Shown: positions 34,834 through 44,710, counted from the first letter of the stretch. The stretch: DNA of 64,000 nt from CAVPOO01 sp963707015 (GCA_963707015.1 CAVPOO010000017.1:62001-126000); one strand, 5' to 3'. The notes: generated by a model not told the origin, from the letters alone. Program-made: numbers and translations.

Positions 34834-36723
34834 ATGACTGTTGAGGCCCATAAGGAGACGCTTGAGTTTCAGACAGAGGTGCGTCAGTTGCTGCGCCTCA
34901 TGATCCATTCCCTCTATTCGAATAAGGAAATCTTTGTCCGCGAACTTGTGTCAAATGGCTCCGATGCCTGCGACAAGCTGCGTTTTGAAGCGCTGGGTGA
35001 TGATGCCCTGTATGAGGGGGATACGGATTTCCGCATTCGCATCGACATAGACAAGGATGCGAGGACACTGACCGTCTCGGATAATGGCATCGGTATGAGC
35101 CGTGACGAGGTCGCGGACAATCTCGGCACGATTGCCAAGTCGGGTACGCAGCAGTTCCTTGCTGCACTCACCGGGGATCAGGCGCGCGATGCGAAACTCA
35201 TTGGTCAGTTCGGGGTTGGTTTCTATTCCTCCTTCATTGTGGCGGATAAGGTGTCGGTGACGACTCGCCGGGCCGGGATGGGTGCCGAGCACGGCGTGCG
35301 GTGGACCTCGGACGGGGAGGGCAGCTATACGCTGGAGACCATTGAGTGCAAACAGCGTGGCACAGCGGTGACCCTGCATTTGCGGTCGCAAGAGGATGAC
35401 TTCCTGGATCCGTTCCGTATCCGCTCTATCGTGCACCGGTACTCGGATCATATTGCGCTGCCGATCGAAATGCGGGCGGAGGGTGAGGACAAACAAGCAG
35501 AATACGAAAGGGTCAATAACGCCTCGGCGTTATGGGCGCGGCCCAGGAAAGATATCGCAGATGACGAATATCACGCGTTCTACAAGCATGTCGCCCATGA
35601 TTTTGAAGATCCCCTGGCCTGGACGCACAATCATGTCGAGGGCTCGCAATCCTACACCTCGCTGTTATTCGTGCCGAAGCGTGCGCCCTTTGATCTCTGG
35701 GACCACGACCGCCGCCATGGTATCAAGCTGTATGTCCGGCGGGTGTTCATCATGGACGATGCCGAACATCTTATGCCGCACTATCTTCGTTTTGTGCGTG
35801 GCGTCGTCGATTCGGATGATCTTCCGCTGAATGTGTCACGCGAGATCCTGCAGCACAACAAACTGATCGAGACTATACGTGCGGCATCCGTCAAAAAGGT
35901 ACTGGCGCTGCTGGAGCACCTGGCCACAGAAGATAAGGACAAGTACACAGCTTTCTGGAAGGAGTTCGGCAGGGTTCTGAAGGAGGGGCCGGCAGAAGAC
36001 TACGCTAATCGCGAGCGCGTCGCCCGGTTGCTGCGGTTCTCGTCGACGCACACCGACAGTGAAGAGCAGACGGTCGCGCTGCAGGACTACGTGGAACGGA
36101 TGCAGCCCGATCAGGACAAGCTCTACTACATTACCGCCGATGGATTTGCCGCCGCCCGACACAGTCCGCATCTGGAGGTATTCCGGAAAAAGGGCATCGA
36201 AGTCCTCTTGCTCTCCGACCGGGTCGACGAGTGGATGATGTCTCATCTCACGGAATTCGACGGCAAGCCCCTGGTTTCGGTAGCCAAGGGGGAGCTGGAT
36301 CTCGGCAAGCTTGAGGACACCGAAGACAAGCGGGCCTCACAAGAAGCAGCGAAGGACTTCAAGGACACGATCGATCATATGAAGAAGGTGCTTGGGGAGC
36401 GTGTGAAGGATATCCGGCTGAGTCATCGGCTGACCCATTCGCCGGCCTGCATTGTGCTCGATGAGCAGGAGATGGCAGTACATCTGCAGCGCGTGCTCAG
36501 GCAGTCCGGACATGCCATTCCGGATTCCAAGCCGATTCTGGAGATCAATCCTGAGCACGGGTTGATTAAACGCCTGCAGGGGCAGGGTGACGAGGAGCGC
36601 TTTTCCGACTGGGCTCACGTGCTTTTCGATCAGGCAATGCTGGCCGAGGGCGGTCAGCTGGATGATCCGGCGGCATTTGTCGGGCGATTAAACAGCCTCC
36701 TGCTCGAAATGGGCGACTCGTAA
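34834..36723 (+). CDS. htpG: Molecular chaperone HtpG (Hsp90)
   Basis: Cytoplasmic ATP-dependent chaperone of 629 aa. The N-terminal GHKL ATPase is visible as LVSNGSDACDKLR, DNGIGMSRDE, and GQFGVGFYSSF; middle and C-terminal dimerisation domains follow. ATG 34834 starts just after the ogt remnant. Length is normal. Confidence 0.98.
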   Translation: MTVEAHKETLEFQTEVRQLLRLMIHSLYSNKEIFVRELVSNGSDACDKLRFEALGDDALYEGDTDFRIRIDIDKDARTLTVSDNGIGMSRDEVADNLGTIAKSGTQQFLAALTGDQARDAKLIGQFGVGFYSSFIVADKVSVTTRRAGMGAEHGVRWTSDGEGSYTLETIECKQRGTAVTLHLRSQEDDFLDPFRIRSIVHRYSDHIALPIEMRAEGEDKQAEYERVNNASALWARPRKDIADDEYHAFYKHVAHDFEDPLAWTHNHVEGSQSYTSLLFVPKRAPFDLWDHDRRHGIKLYVRRVFIMDDAEHLMPHYLRFVRGVVDSDDLPLNVSREILQHNKLIETIRAASVKKVLALLEHLATEDKDKYTAFWKEFGRVLKEGPAEDYANRERVARLLRFSSTHTDSEEQTVALQDYVERMQPDQDKLYYITADGFAAARHSPHLEVFRKKGIEVLLLSDRVDEWMMSHLTEFDGKPLVSVAKGELDLGKLEDTEDKRASQEAAKDFKDTIDHMKKVLGERVKDIRLSHRLTHSPACIVLDEQEMAVHLQRVLRQSGHAIPDSKPILEINPEHGLIKRLQGQGDEERFSDWAHVLFDQAMLAEGGQLDDPAAFVGRLNSLLLEMGDS

Positions 36724-36736
36724 CGGGACCGGCAGG

Positions 36737-37387
36737 GTGTCAGCGGCGGACCCGCCCGAACTGCGCGTTACGGTCTTCTCGGACTACATCTGCCCGTTCT
36801 GTTATATCGGGAATGCGCGTCTTGATCGGCTGCGGGAACATTTTGACCTGAAGGTCAACTGGTGTTTTCTCGAGATCCATCCCGAGACGCCGGCAGCGGG
36901 TAGACCGGTATCCGAACTCGGCTATGAGCCAGAGCACTGGTTGCAGATGATGGCGGTGCTGGAAAAGATGATAAAGGAGGAGGCTCTGCCCTATGCGGGG
37001 CACGTATTCACGGCAAACTCCCATCTTGCCTTGTTGTTGGCTGAGTCACTGAAGGAAGAGGGGGCGGAGACGTTTTATCCTCTCCACCGGCAACTCTTCA
37101 CAAGCTATTTCGCGGATGCAGAGAACATTGGTGACAAGGCGGTACTCGCGCGGGCTGCACGGGTTGCGGGCGTTTCGAGACAGTCCCTTGAGCGGGCATG
37201 GACTGATGAACGCTATGAGATTCGCCTGAAACAGTATCGTGCCGTGGCACACGAGCTGGGGGTGACGGCTACGCCGACATTTTTTGTCGGGCATGAACGC
37301 CTGAATGGTGCCGTGCCCGCTGCCGATTTGCTGGCTGCTGCGAATCGGGCGCAGGCATCGGGGGCAGCCACTGATGTCGGAGGATAA
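36737..37387 (+). CDS. DsbA-family oxidoreductase, FrnE-like
   Basis: 216-aa thioredoxin-fold protein without a signal peptide, so probably cytoplasmic. The active motif CPFC follows VFSDYI, and the cis-Pro segment TATPTFFVG is present. It belongs to the FrnE/HCCA-isomerase-related group, with protein-disulfide oxidoreductase activity reported in some members. GTG 36737 is the start. It lies 13 bases after htpG and overlaps hslR by 14 bases, suggesting a stress-linked operon. Confidence 0.88.
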   Translation: MSAADPPELRVTVFSDYICPFCYIGNARLDRLREHFDLKVNWCFLEIHPETPAAGRPVSELGYEPEHWLQMMAVLEKMIKEEALPYAGHVFTANSHLALLLAESLKEEGAETFYPLHRQLFTSYFADAENIGDKAVLARAARVAGVSRQSLERAWTDERYEIRLKQYRAVAHELGVTATPTFFVGHERLNGAVPAADLLAAANRAQASGAATDVGG

Positions 37388-37772
37388 GGCGCGCGACGCC
37401 AGGGTCCGCATTGACAAGTGGCTATGGGCAGCGCGCTTTTACAAAACGCGGACGCTGGCGGCGGAAGCAGTGCAGGGTGGTAAGGTGCACCTGAATGGCG
37501 CCCGGGTGAGGCCGGCGCGAGCGCTATGCGTTGGAGATCGCCTGCGGATACAGAAGGGAAGTTATGAGTTTATCGTTGAGGTCCGCGGGTTGAACGGCCG
37601 CCGAGGGCCGGCGAGCGAGGCCCGGCAACTCTACGAAGAGGAAGTTTCCAGCGTGCAGGCGCGTCAGGCATTGGCAGAACAGCACAAGCTCGGGGTTGCG
37701 GGGACGCCCGTATCAGGCGGGCGTCCGGACAAGAAGGCCCGTCGTCAGTGGCAGCGCCTGCACCGGCGTTGA
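37374..37772 (+). CDS. hslR: Heat-shock protein 15 (HslR), S4 RNA-binding domain
   Basis: 132-aa protein that binds stalled 50S subunits carrying peptidyl-tRNA. The S4 domain is visible in RIDKWLWAARFYKTRTLAAEAV, and a basic C-terminal tail follows. ATG 37374 overlaps the DsbA-like gene. With htpG upstream, this is a plausible heat-shock group; no sigma-32 promoter was identified. Confidence 0.93.
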   Translation: MSEDKARDARVRIDKWLWAARFYKTRTLAAEAVQGGKVHLNGARVRPARALCVGDRLRIQKGSYEFIVEVRGLNGRRGPASEARQLYEEEVSSVQARQALAEQHKLGVAGTPVSGGRPDKKARRQWQRLHRR

Positions 37773-37776
37773 GCGA

Positions 37777-38211
37777 ATGTCCCAGGCGCCCAGAACCCCT
37801 GCGCTTACTGTCGATGTCATTATCGAGATGCAGGACCGACCTGATGTGCCGGTTGTGCTGATCGAACGCCGCTTCGCGCCGTTTGGCTGGGCATTGCCAG
37901 GCGGGTTTGTGGATGTTGGTGAGCGGCTGGAAGATGCGGCGAGACGCGAGGCGAAAGAAGAAACGGGGCTCGATGTGGAGCTGATCCTGTTGCTTGGGTG
38001 CTATTCGGATCCCGCTCGCGACCCACGTGGGCACACGGTCAGCGCGGTGTATGTGGGTCGCGCTGAAGGTGCGCCTGAGGCCCGGGACGATGCCCGCAAC
38101 CTTGAACTGTTCGACCCCACGCAGACGCCGCCGCTGGCGTTTGATCATGCCCGGATCATTCAGGACTATCTTGTCTATCGCCAGAGTGGACAGTGCGCAC
38201 CGCTTCGCTAG
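37777..38211 (+). CDS. Nudix hydrolase
   Basis: 144-aa Nudix protein. The box reads GGFVDVGERLEDAARREAKEETGL with all catalytic glutamates. It resembles ADP-ribose or NADH pyrophosphatases (ADPRase-type WALPGGF), but substrate cannot be fixed. It starts 4 bases after hslR. Confidence 0.85.
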   Translation: MSQAPRTPALTVDVIIEMQDRPDVPVVLIERRFAPFGWALPGGFVDVGERLEDAARREAKEETGLDVELILLLGCYSDPARDPRGHTVSAVYVGRAEGAPEARDDARNLELFDPTQTPPLAFDHARIIQDYLVYRQSGQCAPLR

Positions 38212-38321
38212 ATTCAGAGGCAGTTTCAAATGCCACGGCGCAACCGAGGTTTTGGACTGTGCGTCGATGCAATTGCGCCGCTAAATGCGTAATATGATGG
38301 GCTGGCCTTACGGAGAATTTC

Positions 38322-39368
38322 ATGCGTCCATCACAACTCACTACGGTACTGGATCGCGAGTTCTTGAGCGCGCGCGAGGGTCATCACACGCCGGTAATGG
38401 TGTGGGGACCGCCGGGTGTGGGTAAGTCTCAGATGGTCGCCCAGATTGCCGAGCGCCATGGGGTGCAAGTCATCGACATACGCCTGTCACAGATGGAGCC
38501 CAGCGATCTTCGCGGTATTCCCTTCAGGACACAGGAGCTTGTTGAGTGGGCGGTGCCGGCGATTCTTCCGGATGCCAGGCGTCATGGGGATTTCGGTATT
38601 CTGTTTCTGGATGAAATCACGTCGGCGCCGCCAAGCGTCTCTGCAGCGGCCTATCAGCTGATCCTCGATCGCCGCCTCGGTGCCTATCAGGTTCCAAAAG
38701 GTTGGGCGATTTTTGCAGCGGGCAATCGCCAGGGTGATCGTGGTGTCACCTACACCATGCCGGCGCCACTCGCGAATCGGTTTTCCCACTTTGAACTGGA
38801 AGTCAATCTGGATGACTGGGTTTCCTGGGCATATGCGCACGGGATCGACGATCGATTGATCGCGTTCCTGAGGTTCCGCCCGGAGTTGCTTTTCGATTTT
38901 GATCCCAGTCATAACCCTGTTGCATTCCCGTCACCGCGTTCCTGGGAGTTTGCGCACCGAGCCTTGCGAAAGTTTGGTGATACTCCGGAGTTGCTCGTGG
39001 AGGCCTTGCAGGCCTGTGTGGGACCTGCCGCAGGTATTGAACTTGGCGCGTTCGTGGATAATCTCGACAAGCTTCCCGATATCGATGCCATCGTGCGTGG
39101 GGAGTCGGTGCCAGTGCCTGAAGAGACTGATCTGCAATACGCGGTCGCCTGCGCCCTCGTCGGCCGGGCGCTTCGGGCGCGGGATTCCGAGGGAGCCACA
39201 GCCGTGTTTGGCAATATAATCGAATATGCCGGGGCTTTCCCGCAGCGCGAAATGGGTGTCATGCTGATTTCGGACATGCACCGTGCCGTCGGGCAGGAGC
39301 TGTTCAGTGTGCCGCAGTTTTCGTCCTGGGCCAAGGCTGTGGCGGATGTCATGCTTTATGATGTCTAG
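38322..39368 (+). CDS. MoxR-type AAA+ ATPase
   Basis: 348-aa ATPase with Walker A GPPGVGKSQ (about residues 29-37), Walker B ILFLDEIT and sensor AAGNR. It belongs to the MoxR branch, which acts as a chaperone with VWA-domain partners. The stop overlaps the region just before the next gene, a VWA/metallopeptidase protein, forming an evident two-gene unit. Its target is unknown. Confidence 0.88.
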   Translation: MRPSQLTTVLDREFLSAREGHHTPVMVWGPPGVGKSQMVAQIAERHGVQVIDIRLSQMEPSDLRGIPFRTQELVEWAVPAILPDARRHGDFGILFLDEITSAPPSVSAAAYQLILDRRLGAYQVPKGWAIFAAGNRQGDRGVTYTMPAPLANRFSHFELEVNLDDWVSWAYAHGIDDRLIAFLRFRPELLFDFDPSHNPVAFPSPRSWEFAHRALRKFGDTPELLVEALQACVGPAAGIELGAFVDNLDKLPDIDAIVRGESVPVPEETDLQYAVACALVGRALRARDSEGATAVFGNIIEYAGAFPQREMGVMLISDMHRAVGQELFSVPQFSSWAKAVADVMLYDV

Positions 39369-39394
39369 CAGACTTGCCCAGCATACCTCCAGCC

Positions 39395-40603
39395 ATGGCC
39401 GTCGACGTTGATACCAAACTGAGTGCAGCACGGACGCGGCTGATTCTGGATAAGCCGTTCCTGGGTGCCTTGGTGTTGCGTTTGCCCATGGTGGCGGCGG
39501 ATCCAAAATGGTGTGCGACGACGGCCACGGATGCGCGTGCCTTCTATTACAATCCGGAGTTTATCGAGGCGCTGACATTGGAGCAGACGCAGTTCATGCT
39601 CGCACATGAGGCATTGCACTGCGCATTGTCGCACTTTGCCCGGCGCTATCATCGAATAAAGCGACGCTGGGATATCGCCTGCGATCTCGCCATCAATCCA
39701 CTGCTGGTGAAGGATGGCCTGAAGCCGCCGCCCGGCTCATTGATGTTGCCCCAGTTCGAAGGCATGACTGCTGAGGAGATCTACCCGTCAACGGACGAGT
39801 TAGAGGATGATCAAGAAACACTGGATCAACACCTCTACGACAAGGAGGATGGTGGCGGCAGGAGCGGTGAACAGCCATTACCACAGGTTTCTGAGGATAC
39901 CAGCCATGGCAGCCAGTCGCCTCAGGAGCCGGTTTCGGCAGGTGCCCCGCGACCCAGGCCGCTGTCGGAGACCGAGCGGCAACAGCTTGAGGTGCAGTGG
40001 CAGCAGCGCTTGGCGGGGGCAGCCCAGCAGGCGATGCGAGCGGGGAAACTGGGCGGTGGCCTCGCGCGTCTGGTGGATCACCTGCTGCAGCCGCAACTGC
40101 CATGGCGTATGTTACTTGCGCGTTATATGACGGCGGTCGCACGCGATGACTACAATTACACCCGCCCTTCGCGTCGGGAGGGCGATGCAATTCTCCCGAG
40201 CCTGCGCAGTCATCAGCTCGATGTTATCGTGGCACTGGATACCAGTGGCTCAATTTCTCCAGGCGAGATTGAGGAGTTCATGTCCGAGGTCAATGCCATC
40301 AAGGGGCAGGTGCGTGCCCGACTGACATTGCATGCCTGTGATGCGGTGCTTGCCGAGGACGGCCCCTGGGAATACGAGCCCTGGGAAGCGTTTACGGTGC
40401 CGCGTGACTTCAAGGGTGGTGGCGGTACGCGTTTCACGCCGGTGTTCGAATGGGCGCGAAACCGCGACCGCCTCCCGGATCTGCTGATTTACTTTACCGA
40501 TGCCCAGGGCGAATTTCCGTCGCAGGAGCCTGAATATCCGGTCCTCTGGCTGGTTAAGGGGAAGGCCAGAGTGCCTTGGGGTCAGCGGGTACAGCTGAAT
40601 TAG
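39395..40603 (+). CDS. Putative metallopeptidase-VWA protein (DUF2201 type), MoxR partner
   Basis: 402-aa protein in two parts. The N-terminal half carries a zinc-protease-like HEALH motif (about residue 79) followed by the LAINPLL helix. The C-terminal half is a VWA-like domain with a metal-ion site VALDTSGSIS and a late FTDAQGE. The linker (about 140-215) is Gln/Gly/Pro-rich and probably disordered. The catalytic motif is intact, but proteolysis is not demonstrated for the family. ATG 39395 is preferred over TTG 39374. It follows the MoxR ATPase closely. Confidence 0.83.
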   Translation: MAVDVDTKLSAARTRLILDKPFLGALVLRLPMVAADPKWCATTATDARAFYYNPEFIEALTLEQTQFMLAHEALHCALSHFARRYHRIKRRWDIACDLAINPLLVKDGLKPPPGSLMLPQFEGMTAEEIYPSTDELEDDQETLDQHLYDKEDGGGRSGEQPLPQVSEDTSHGSQSPQEPVSAGAPRPRPLSETERQQLEVQWQQRLAGAAQQAMRAGKLGGGLARLVDHLLQPQLPWRMLLARYMTAVARDDYNYTRPSRREGDAILPSLRSHQLDVIVALDTSGSISPGEIEEFMSEVNAIKGQVRARLTLHACDAVLAEDGPWEYEPWEAFTVPRDFKGGGGTRFTPVFEWARNRDRLPDLLIYFTDAQGEFPSQEPEYPVLWLVKGKARVPWGQRVQLN

Positions 40604-40796
40604 CCGGCACCAATCCTCGCAAACCTGTGGAGTGTGGGTCTTGCATGACCGGTGAGTCTGCCGTCTGCCCCAATCGCATGCATTTTGTGAATCAGTTCCT
40701 GTAACTCCATCGTTGGCCTCCTACACTGGAAGTACCTGTCAGTCCTGAAGGGGGAGCGGAGCCGGCAGTTTATTCAGCTACACAGTGAGTTGACTT

Positions 40797-41723
40797 ATGC
40801 AGTCTGTGCACGTCGAAGCGATTGAGCTCGTCGCAGCCGAGCGGCGGATCGAGCGTATCCACGCCTTGCCGGTCTCGCCGACAGCCGTTCGGCAACTGTT
40901 GGATGTGCACCACGATTCGCGCCGGAGCCACGCCGGTTGCCAACTTTTGCTTGATTCAAACCCGCAACTTCAGAGCCAGCTCGCAACCTGCGTGCGGCTG
41001 CTTGGCGGGACTGTGTGCAGGGATGCATCCTCGATCAGAATGGCGGATATCCAGGGATTGGACCTGGATGAGGTTCCCGAGATCATGCTCGCGCTTGCCG
41101 CGGCGAGACCTTTCAGCTACGTTTGTACCGGCCCGCTCGGCGCACATGCATTCTGGCATCACGCGCTCTGCAATGCTGCATTGTGTTTCCGATTGGCATC
41201 TGAGGTAGGAGCATCGCCCTCCCCGCATGCAGGTACGGCCTTTCTTGCAGGCCTACTACACAACATAGGTTTCATGGTTATCGGCTATGTGTTCCCGCCG
41301 GAGTTCAGGTTGCTTAACCGGCTTTGTGCATGTCACCCCGATATACCCGTAACGATACTGGAACGATGTGTTCTTGGCCTCGGCGAGGCACAGGACATGC
41401 TCGACATGGGGCATGCCCGGATAGGTGCCTGGCTGATGCGCGAATGGGATATGCCACCGGAGATCGAAACAGTCACGCGCGAGCATCATAACGCCGGATA
41501 TACAGGAGAGGCGGCGGCGTATTGTCAGCTTGTGATGGCGGTCAACAGTCTGCTCAATTCATGTGGGATCGGCGATGACTCGGCCAGCGAACGGGACACG
41601 GAAGCCCTGTCGCGTATCGGAGTTGATGAAAGCGTTGCGTTGGATGCGCTCGAAGAGTTGTTTGTGTCGCCGGAAATCCTCAATAACGCAGTACGCGCGT
41701 TAATTTCCCACCAGACAGGCTAG
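40797..41723 (+). CDS. HDOD-domain signalling protein
   Basis: 308-aa cytoplasmic protein with a single HDOD domain (about 15-210). The HD motif of the related phosphohydrolases is altered to LLHNIG, so it is likely a non-enzymatic signalling module, as in most HDOD proteins. These often act with c-di-GMP, chemotaxis or flagellar control. The gene has no partner in the operon sense; the 193-base gap before it holds no feature I can support. Confidence 0.8.
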   Translation: MQSVHVEAIELVAAERRIERIHALPVSPTAVRQLLDVHHDSRRSHAGCQLLLDSNPQLQSQLATCVRLLGGTVCRDASSIRMADIQGLDLDEVPEIMLALAAARPFSYVCTGPLGAHAFWHHALCNAALCFRLASEVGASPSPHAGTAFLAGLLHNIGFMVIGYVFPPEFRLLNRLCACHPDIPVTILERCVLGLGEAQDMLDMGHARIGAWLMREWDMPPEIETVTREHHNAGYTGEAAAYCQLVMAVNSLLNSCGIGDDSASERDTEALSRIGVDESVALDALEELFVSPEILNNAVRALISHQTG

Positions 41724-41874
41724 CGGTCTCCTGCGCCCGTTACGGGCGATTATGCCGAAGCGCATAAGTCTACCGCATTCCCCTATAATATATTCTTTGC
41801 TGGAGGTGTGGATCTAGCTTGGGGATAATAGCCGCCATTGGCAAACGGCTGTAACGCGCCAGGAGACATTGACG

Positions 41875-42528
41875 ATGCGCATTATTCTATTGGGCGGGCC
41901 CGGGGCTGGCAAAGGGACTCAGGCCAACTTTATAAAGGAAAAATTCAACATTCCCCAGATCTCGACCGGCGACATGCTGCGTGCTGCGGTCAAAGCGGGA
42001 ACACCGCTGGGTCTTGAGGCAAAGAAGATTATGGATGCCGGGGGTCTGGTATCCGACGAGATTATTCTTGGCTTGGTGAAGGAGCGTATCCAGCAGGATG
42101 ACTGTGCGAATGGTTTCCTGCTTGATGGGTTTCCACGTACTATCCCCCAGGCAGAGGCGGTAAAGAACCAGGGTATCACGATAGATTCCGTCGTCGAGAT
42201 CGATGTCGATGATGATGAGATCATCAAGCGCATGAGCGGCCGGCGTGTGCATCCGGCCTCTGGCAGGACCTACCATGTCATGTTCAATCCTCCGAAGGAG
42301 GAGGGTAAGGACGATGTAACCAGTGAGCCATTGATTCAACGGGACGACGACCGGGAAGAAACAGTCCGCAAGCGGCTGACGGTTTATCATGAACAGACCG
42401 AGCCGTTGATTGAGTATTACACCAAGTGGGCAGACAGCGGCAGCGCGGGCGCGCCGAAGTACGTTAAGGTTGATGGCATCGGGGGGGTCGAGCAGATTCG
42501 CGATACCATCTTTGCCGCACTGTCCTGA
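41875..42528 (+). CDS. adk: Adenylate kinase
   Basis: 217-aa enzyme balancing ATP, ADP and AMP. The P-loop GGPGAGKGT, the AMP site STGDMLR, and the long LID domain beginning GRRVHPASGRTYH are present; the LID has no zinc cysteines. ATG 41875 is chosen for AGGAGA at 41861-41866. A TATAAT at 41784-41789 may be its -10, though a -35 is not clear. Confidence 0.98.
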   Translation: MRIILLGGPGAGKGTQANFIKEKFNIPQISTGDMLRAAVKAGTPLGLEAKKIMDAGGLVSDEIILGLVKERIQQDDCANGFLLDGFPRTIPQAEAVKNQGITIDSVVEIDVDDDEIIKRMSGRRVHPASGRTYHVMFNPPKEEGKDDVTSEPLIQRDDDREETVRKRLTVYHEQTEPLIEYYTKWADSGSAGAPKYVKVDGIGGVEQIRDTIFAALS

Positions 42529-42550
42529 AGACATCATTCACACTATTCAA

Positions 42551-42578
42551 GCGGGCTGGCATCTGTCGGCCCGTTTTC
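42551..42578 (+). terminator. Terminator after adk
   Basis: CGGGC (42552-42556) pairs with GCCCG (42569-42573), followed by TTTT. Beyond it, 42579-43204 holds no protein I can support. Confidence 0.55.
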
Positions 42579-42887
42579 GTCTGAGCGGCGGGAATCTCCG
42601 TGTCGACCAGCGGTGGCGCTGGATTTGCCTGCAGGAAATGTCTACGCGCCGGTTCGTCTGCTCGATCAAGCTATCAATACGGGTCACTGCCTGAGTCCAA
42701 GCTGGCAAATGAAAGTGTGTACCACCGGTCTTGCGGCTGGCATCATGACCCGGTACTTGGATTTGGAATCGCAGATCGGATGGTCCGTGTAAGTATCGGA
42801 AAACAAATGATAAATCCTGAAAATCTTGTCCGACCTCGCCGCGGCTTCTGATATCTCACCGGTAAACTCCATTGCGGGCTGCTGTTG

Positions 42888-42893
42888 TATACT
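42888..42893 (+). promoter_or_regulatory. Possible -10 box ahead of the diguanylate cyclase gene
   Basis: TATACT at 42888-42893 without a good -35. If used, it gives a leader of about 300 bases with several small hairpins (42940-42958, 43090-43103). It does not match the c-di-GMP riboswitch consensus I know. Confidence 0.25.
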
Positions 42894-43204
42894 GAACAGG
42901 CGAGTAGCCATCAGGTATTTGTCCTTCTTACATAAAGGGGGTAACTTTATTTCTGTCGAGCCCTCGTTCTTGCTTGCGCAGCAAGGGGCATTGGGTACGG
43001 AGACGGTGTTTACCGCCTCAGGATATATACACCCAGGGTAACCGAGATCAAGAAGAAACGGCGATTTCGTCAGACTGAGGCATAAGTAACCGGTACCTAC
43101 CGGAATGTTGATTTGATAACGATTCAAGAATAATGACAGATTCCACGGGCCGTGTCCGGCCTGTGACCTGTGCACATGGAAGTGGTGTACGGGAGGTAGT
43201 GGTA

Positions 43205-44710
43205 ATGGGCGGTAGTTATGATTCAGGTTGGGAGGCTGACGGAACCGCACGCAAGGTTCTTCGGCTGATCGAGGCACTGAGAAACACGCAATCGGGTAGT
43301 GTTGTCTACCGACAGGTCGAGCATCTGCTCGACGAATTTGCGAGAGGTCAGCTGGACGTGCAGCAGGCCTACTCGAATATCCTGGGGACCTTGCTGGAGG
43401 CCTATGCCAGGCATCTGAAAATCGGTTCCCCGCTTCAAGTGCAGGTCAAAATGCTGGAAGCGCGCCTGCAACCTCCCCTTACCTTGGCGGATCTCCATGC
43501 CCTGCACGATTACATCGAGGTATACGCAGACCAGATTTCACATCTGAAGACGCTCGACACCGCTGTCTTCGAGGAGGCCATTTCGCCCTTGCTCGAGGCG
43601 TTTGGGATTGCTGAATCTGAGCCGGCAGCGAAACCCCCTCGACAGTTGCAGCCGCCGGAATCACAACCGGAGCCGAGCGAGCAGGTGGTGGTGGAAGAGG
43701 CATCTGCAGTGCCGCTGGCCAGCATACCGGTAAGCGATACCAAGACTATTGATGCCAAAGCCCGGGCTCAGGCCGAGGACACGAGTGTGCCGGCGGAAGA
43801 GGATGAGGAGGGACATCTGGAGGCGGAGCAAAAGGTCGCTGCGGTCTATCGAACCCACCTAGACGCGCGCAGCCGGGACATTCAGGAACTCCAGAATGGG
43901 TTGGCTCAGCAGATACAGGATACCATTAATCAGAACGAGGAATTTGGTGTTTTGCTCGAAGTGGTGCTTGGTGAACTTCGCCAGGCCGAGGAAGTAGAAG
44001 AGATAGAAAACCTGCGCTGGACGATGATTCGCGAGATCGGGCGTCTGAAGGAAGGGCATCATGATCTGGCAGAGAAACTCGACAGCACGCAACAGTACCT
44101 GCAGGTGATTGCATCCGACAGTCAGCAGTTAACCGACGAACTGACGCGGGTACGCTTGCTGAGCCTCACTGACGAGCTGACCAGCCTGCCCAATCGCCGG
44201 GCATTTTTGCGACGGCTCGAAGATGAAGTCGCGCGTGTCCAGCGTTATGGCTTCCCGCTTTCACTTGCGCTCATTGATCTGGACAAGTTCAAGGAGATTA
44301 ACGACAAATATGGGCATGCCGCGGGCGATGAAGTCTTGCGGGTTTATTCCAAGAACATTCTCTCCATCTTCCGTCATCACGACCTGGTCGCACGTTACGG
44401 CGGCGAGGAGTTCGCAGTGCTGTTACCCAACACAGACGCCGAAGGCTCGGCGCGTTCCTTGACGAAAGTCATGAACCGCGCTGCCGAGACACGCTGGCAA
44501 AGCAACGGTTCGGTAATGCCGGTGCCAACCTTTTCGGCGGGGCTTGCCTTGTATAAGCCAGGTGAGACTTCGACTGCGTTTATCGAGCGCGTTGACAAGG
44601 CGCTATATCGCGCCAAGCGGCTCGGACGAAACCGCGTTGAAATGGATATGACGTATCAACCCGACGTGCAAGCGGCGCCAGCATCACGTCAGGAAATCAA
44701 ATCAGATTGA
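43205..44710 (+). CDS. Diguanylate cyclase (GGDEF domain)
   Basis: Predicted to make c-di-GMP from two GTP. The protein is about 501 aa: an unassigned N-terminal part, a coiled-coil stretch at about 215-320, and a C-terminal GGDEF domain. The active site is YGGEEF (about residue 399), with the product-inhibition site R-H-H-D correctly five residues before it. No membrane helix is visible. GTG/ATG choices exist: ATG 43205 has GGGAGG eight bases upstream; ATG 43133 would add 24 residues but has no ribosome site. Confidence 0.9.
   Translation: MGGSYDSGWEADGTARKVLRLIEALRNTQSGSVVYRQVEHLLDEFARGQLDVQQAYSNILGTLLEAYARHLKIGSPLQVQVKMLEARLQPPLTLADLHALHDYIEVYADQISHLKTLDTAVFEEAISPLLEAFGIAESEPAAKPPRQLQPPESQPEPSEQVVVEEASAVPLASIPVSDTKTIDAKARAQAEDTSVPAEEDEEGHLEAEQKVAAVYRTHLDARSRDIQELQNGLAQQIQDTINQNEEFGVLLEVVLGELRQAEEVEEIENLRWTMIREIGRLKEGHHDLAEKLDSTQQYLQVIASDSQQLTDELTRVRLLSLTDELTSLPNRRAFLRRLEDEVARVQRYGFPLSLALIDLDKFKEINDKYGHAAGDEVLRVYSKNILSIFRHHDLVARYGGEEFAVLLPNTDAEGSARSLTKVMNRAAETRWQSNGSVMPVPTFSAGLALYKPGETSTAFIERVDKALYRAKRLGRNRVEMDMTYQPDVQAAPASRQEIKSD

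Noticed and set aside
42888..43204. c-di-GMP (GEMM) riboswitch ahead of the GGDEF gene
   Set aside because: The conserved core bases and tetraloop-receptor pattern of GEMM were not found.
42684..43277. Leftward open frame of 197 codons before the diguanylate cyclase
   Set aside because: No protein-like pattern and no ribosome site; it runs into the cyclase gene on the other strand.
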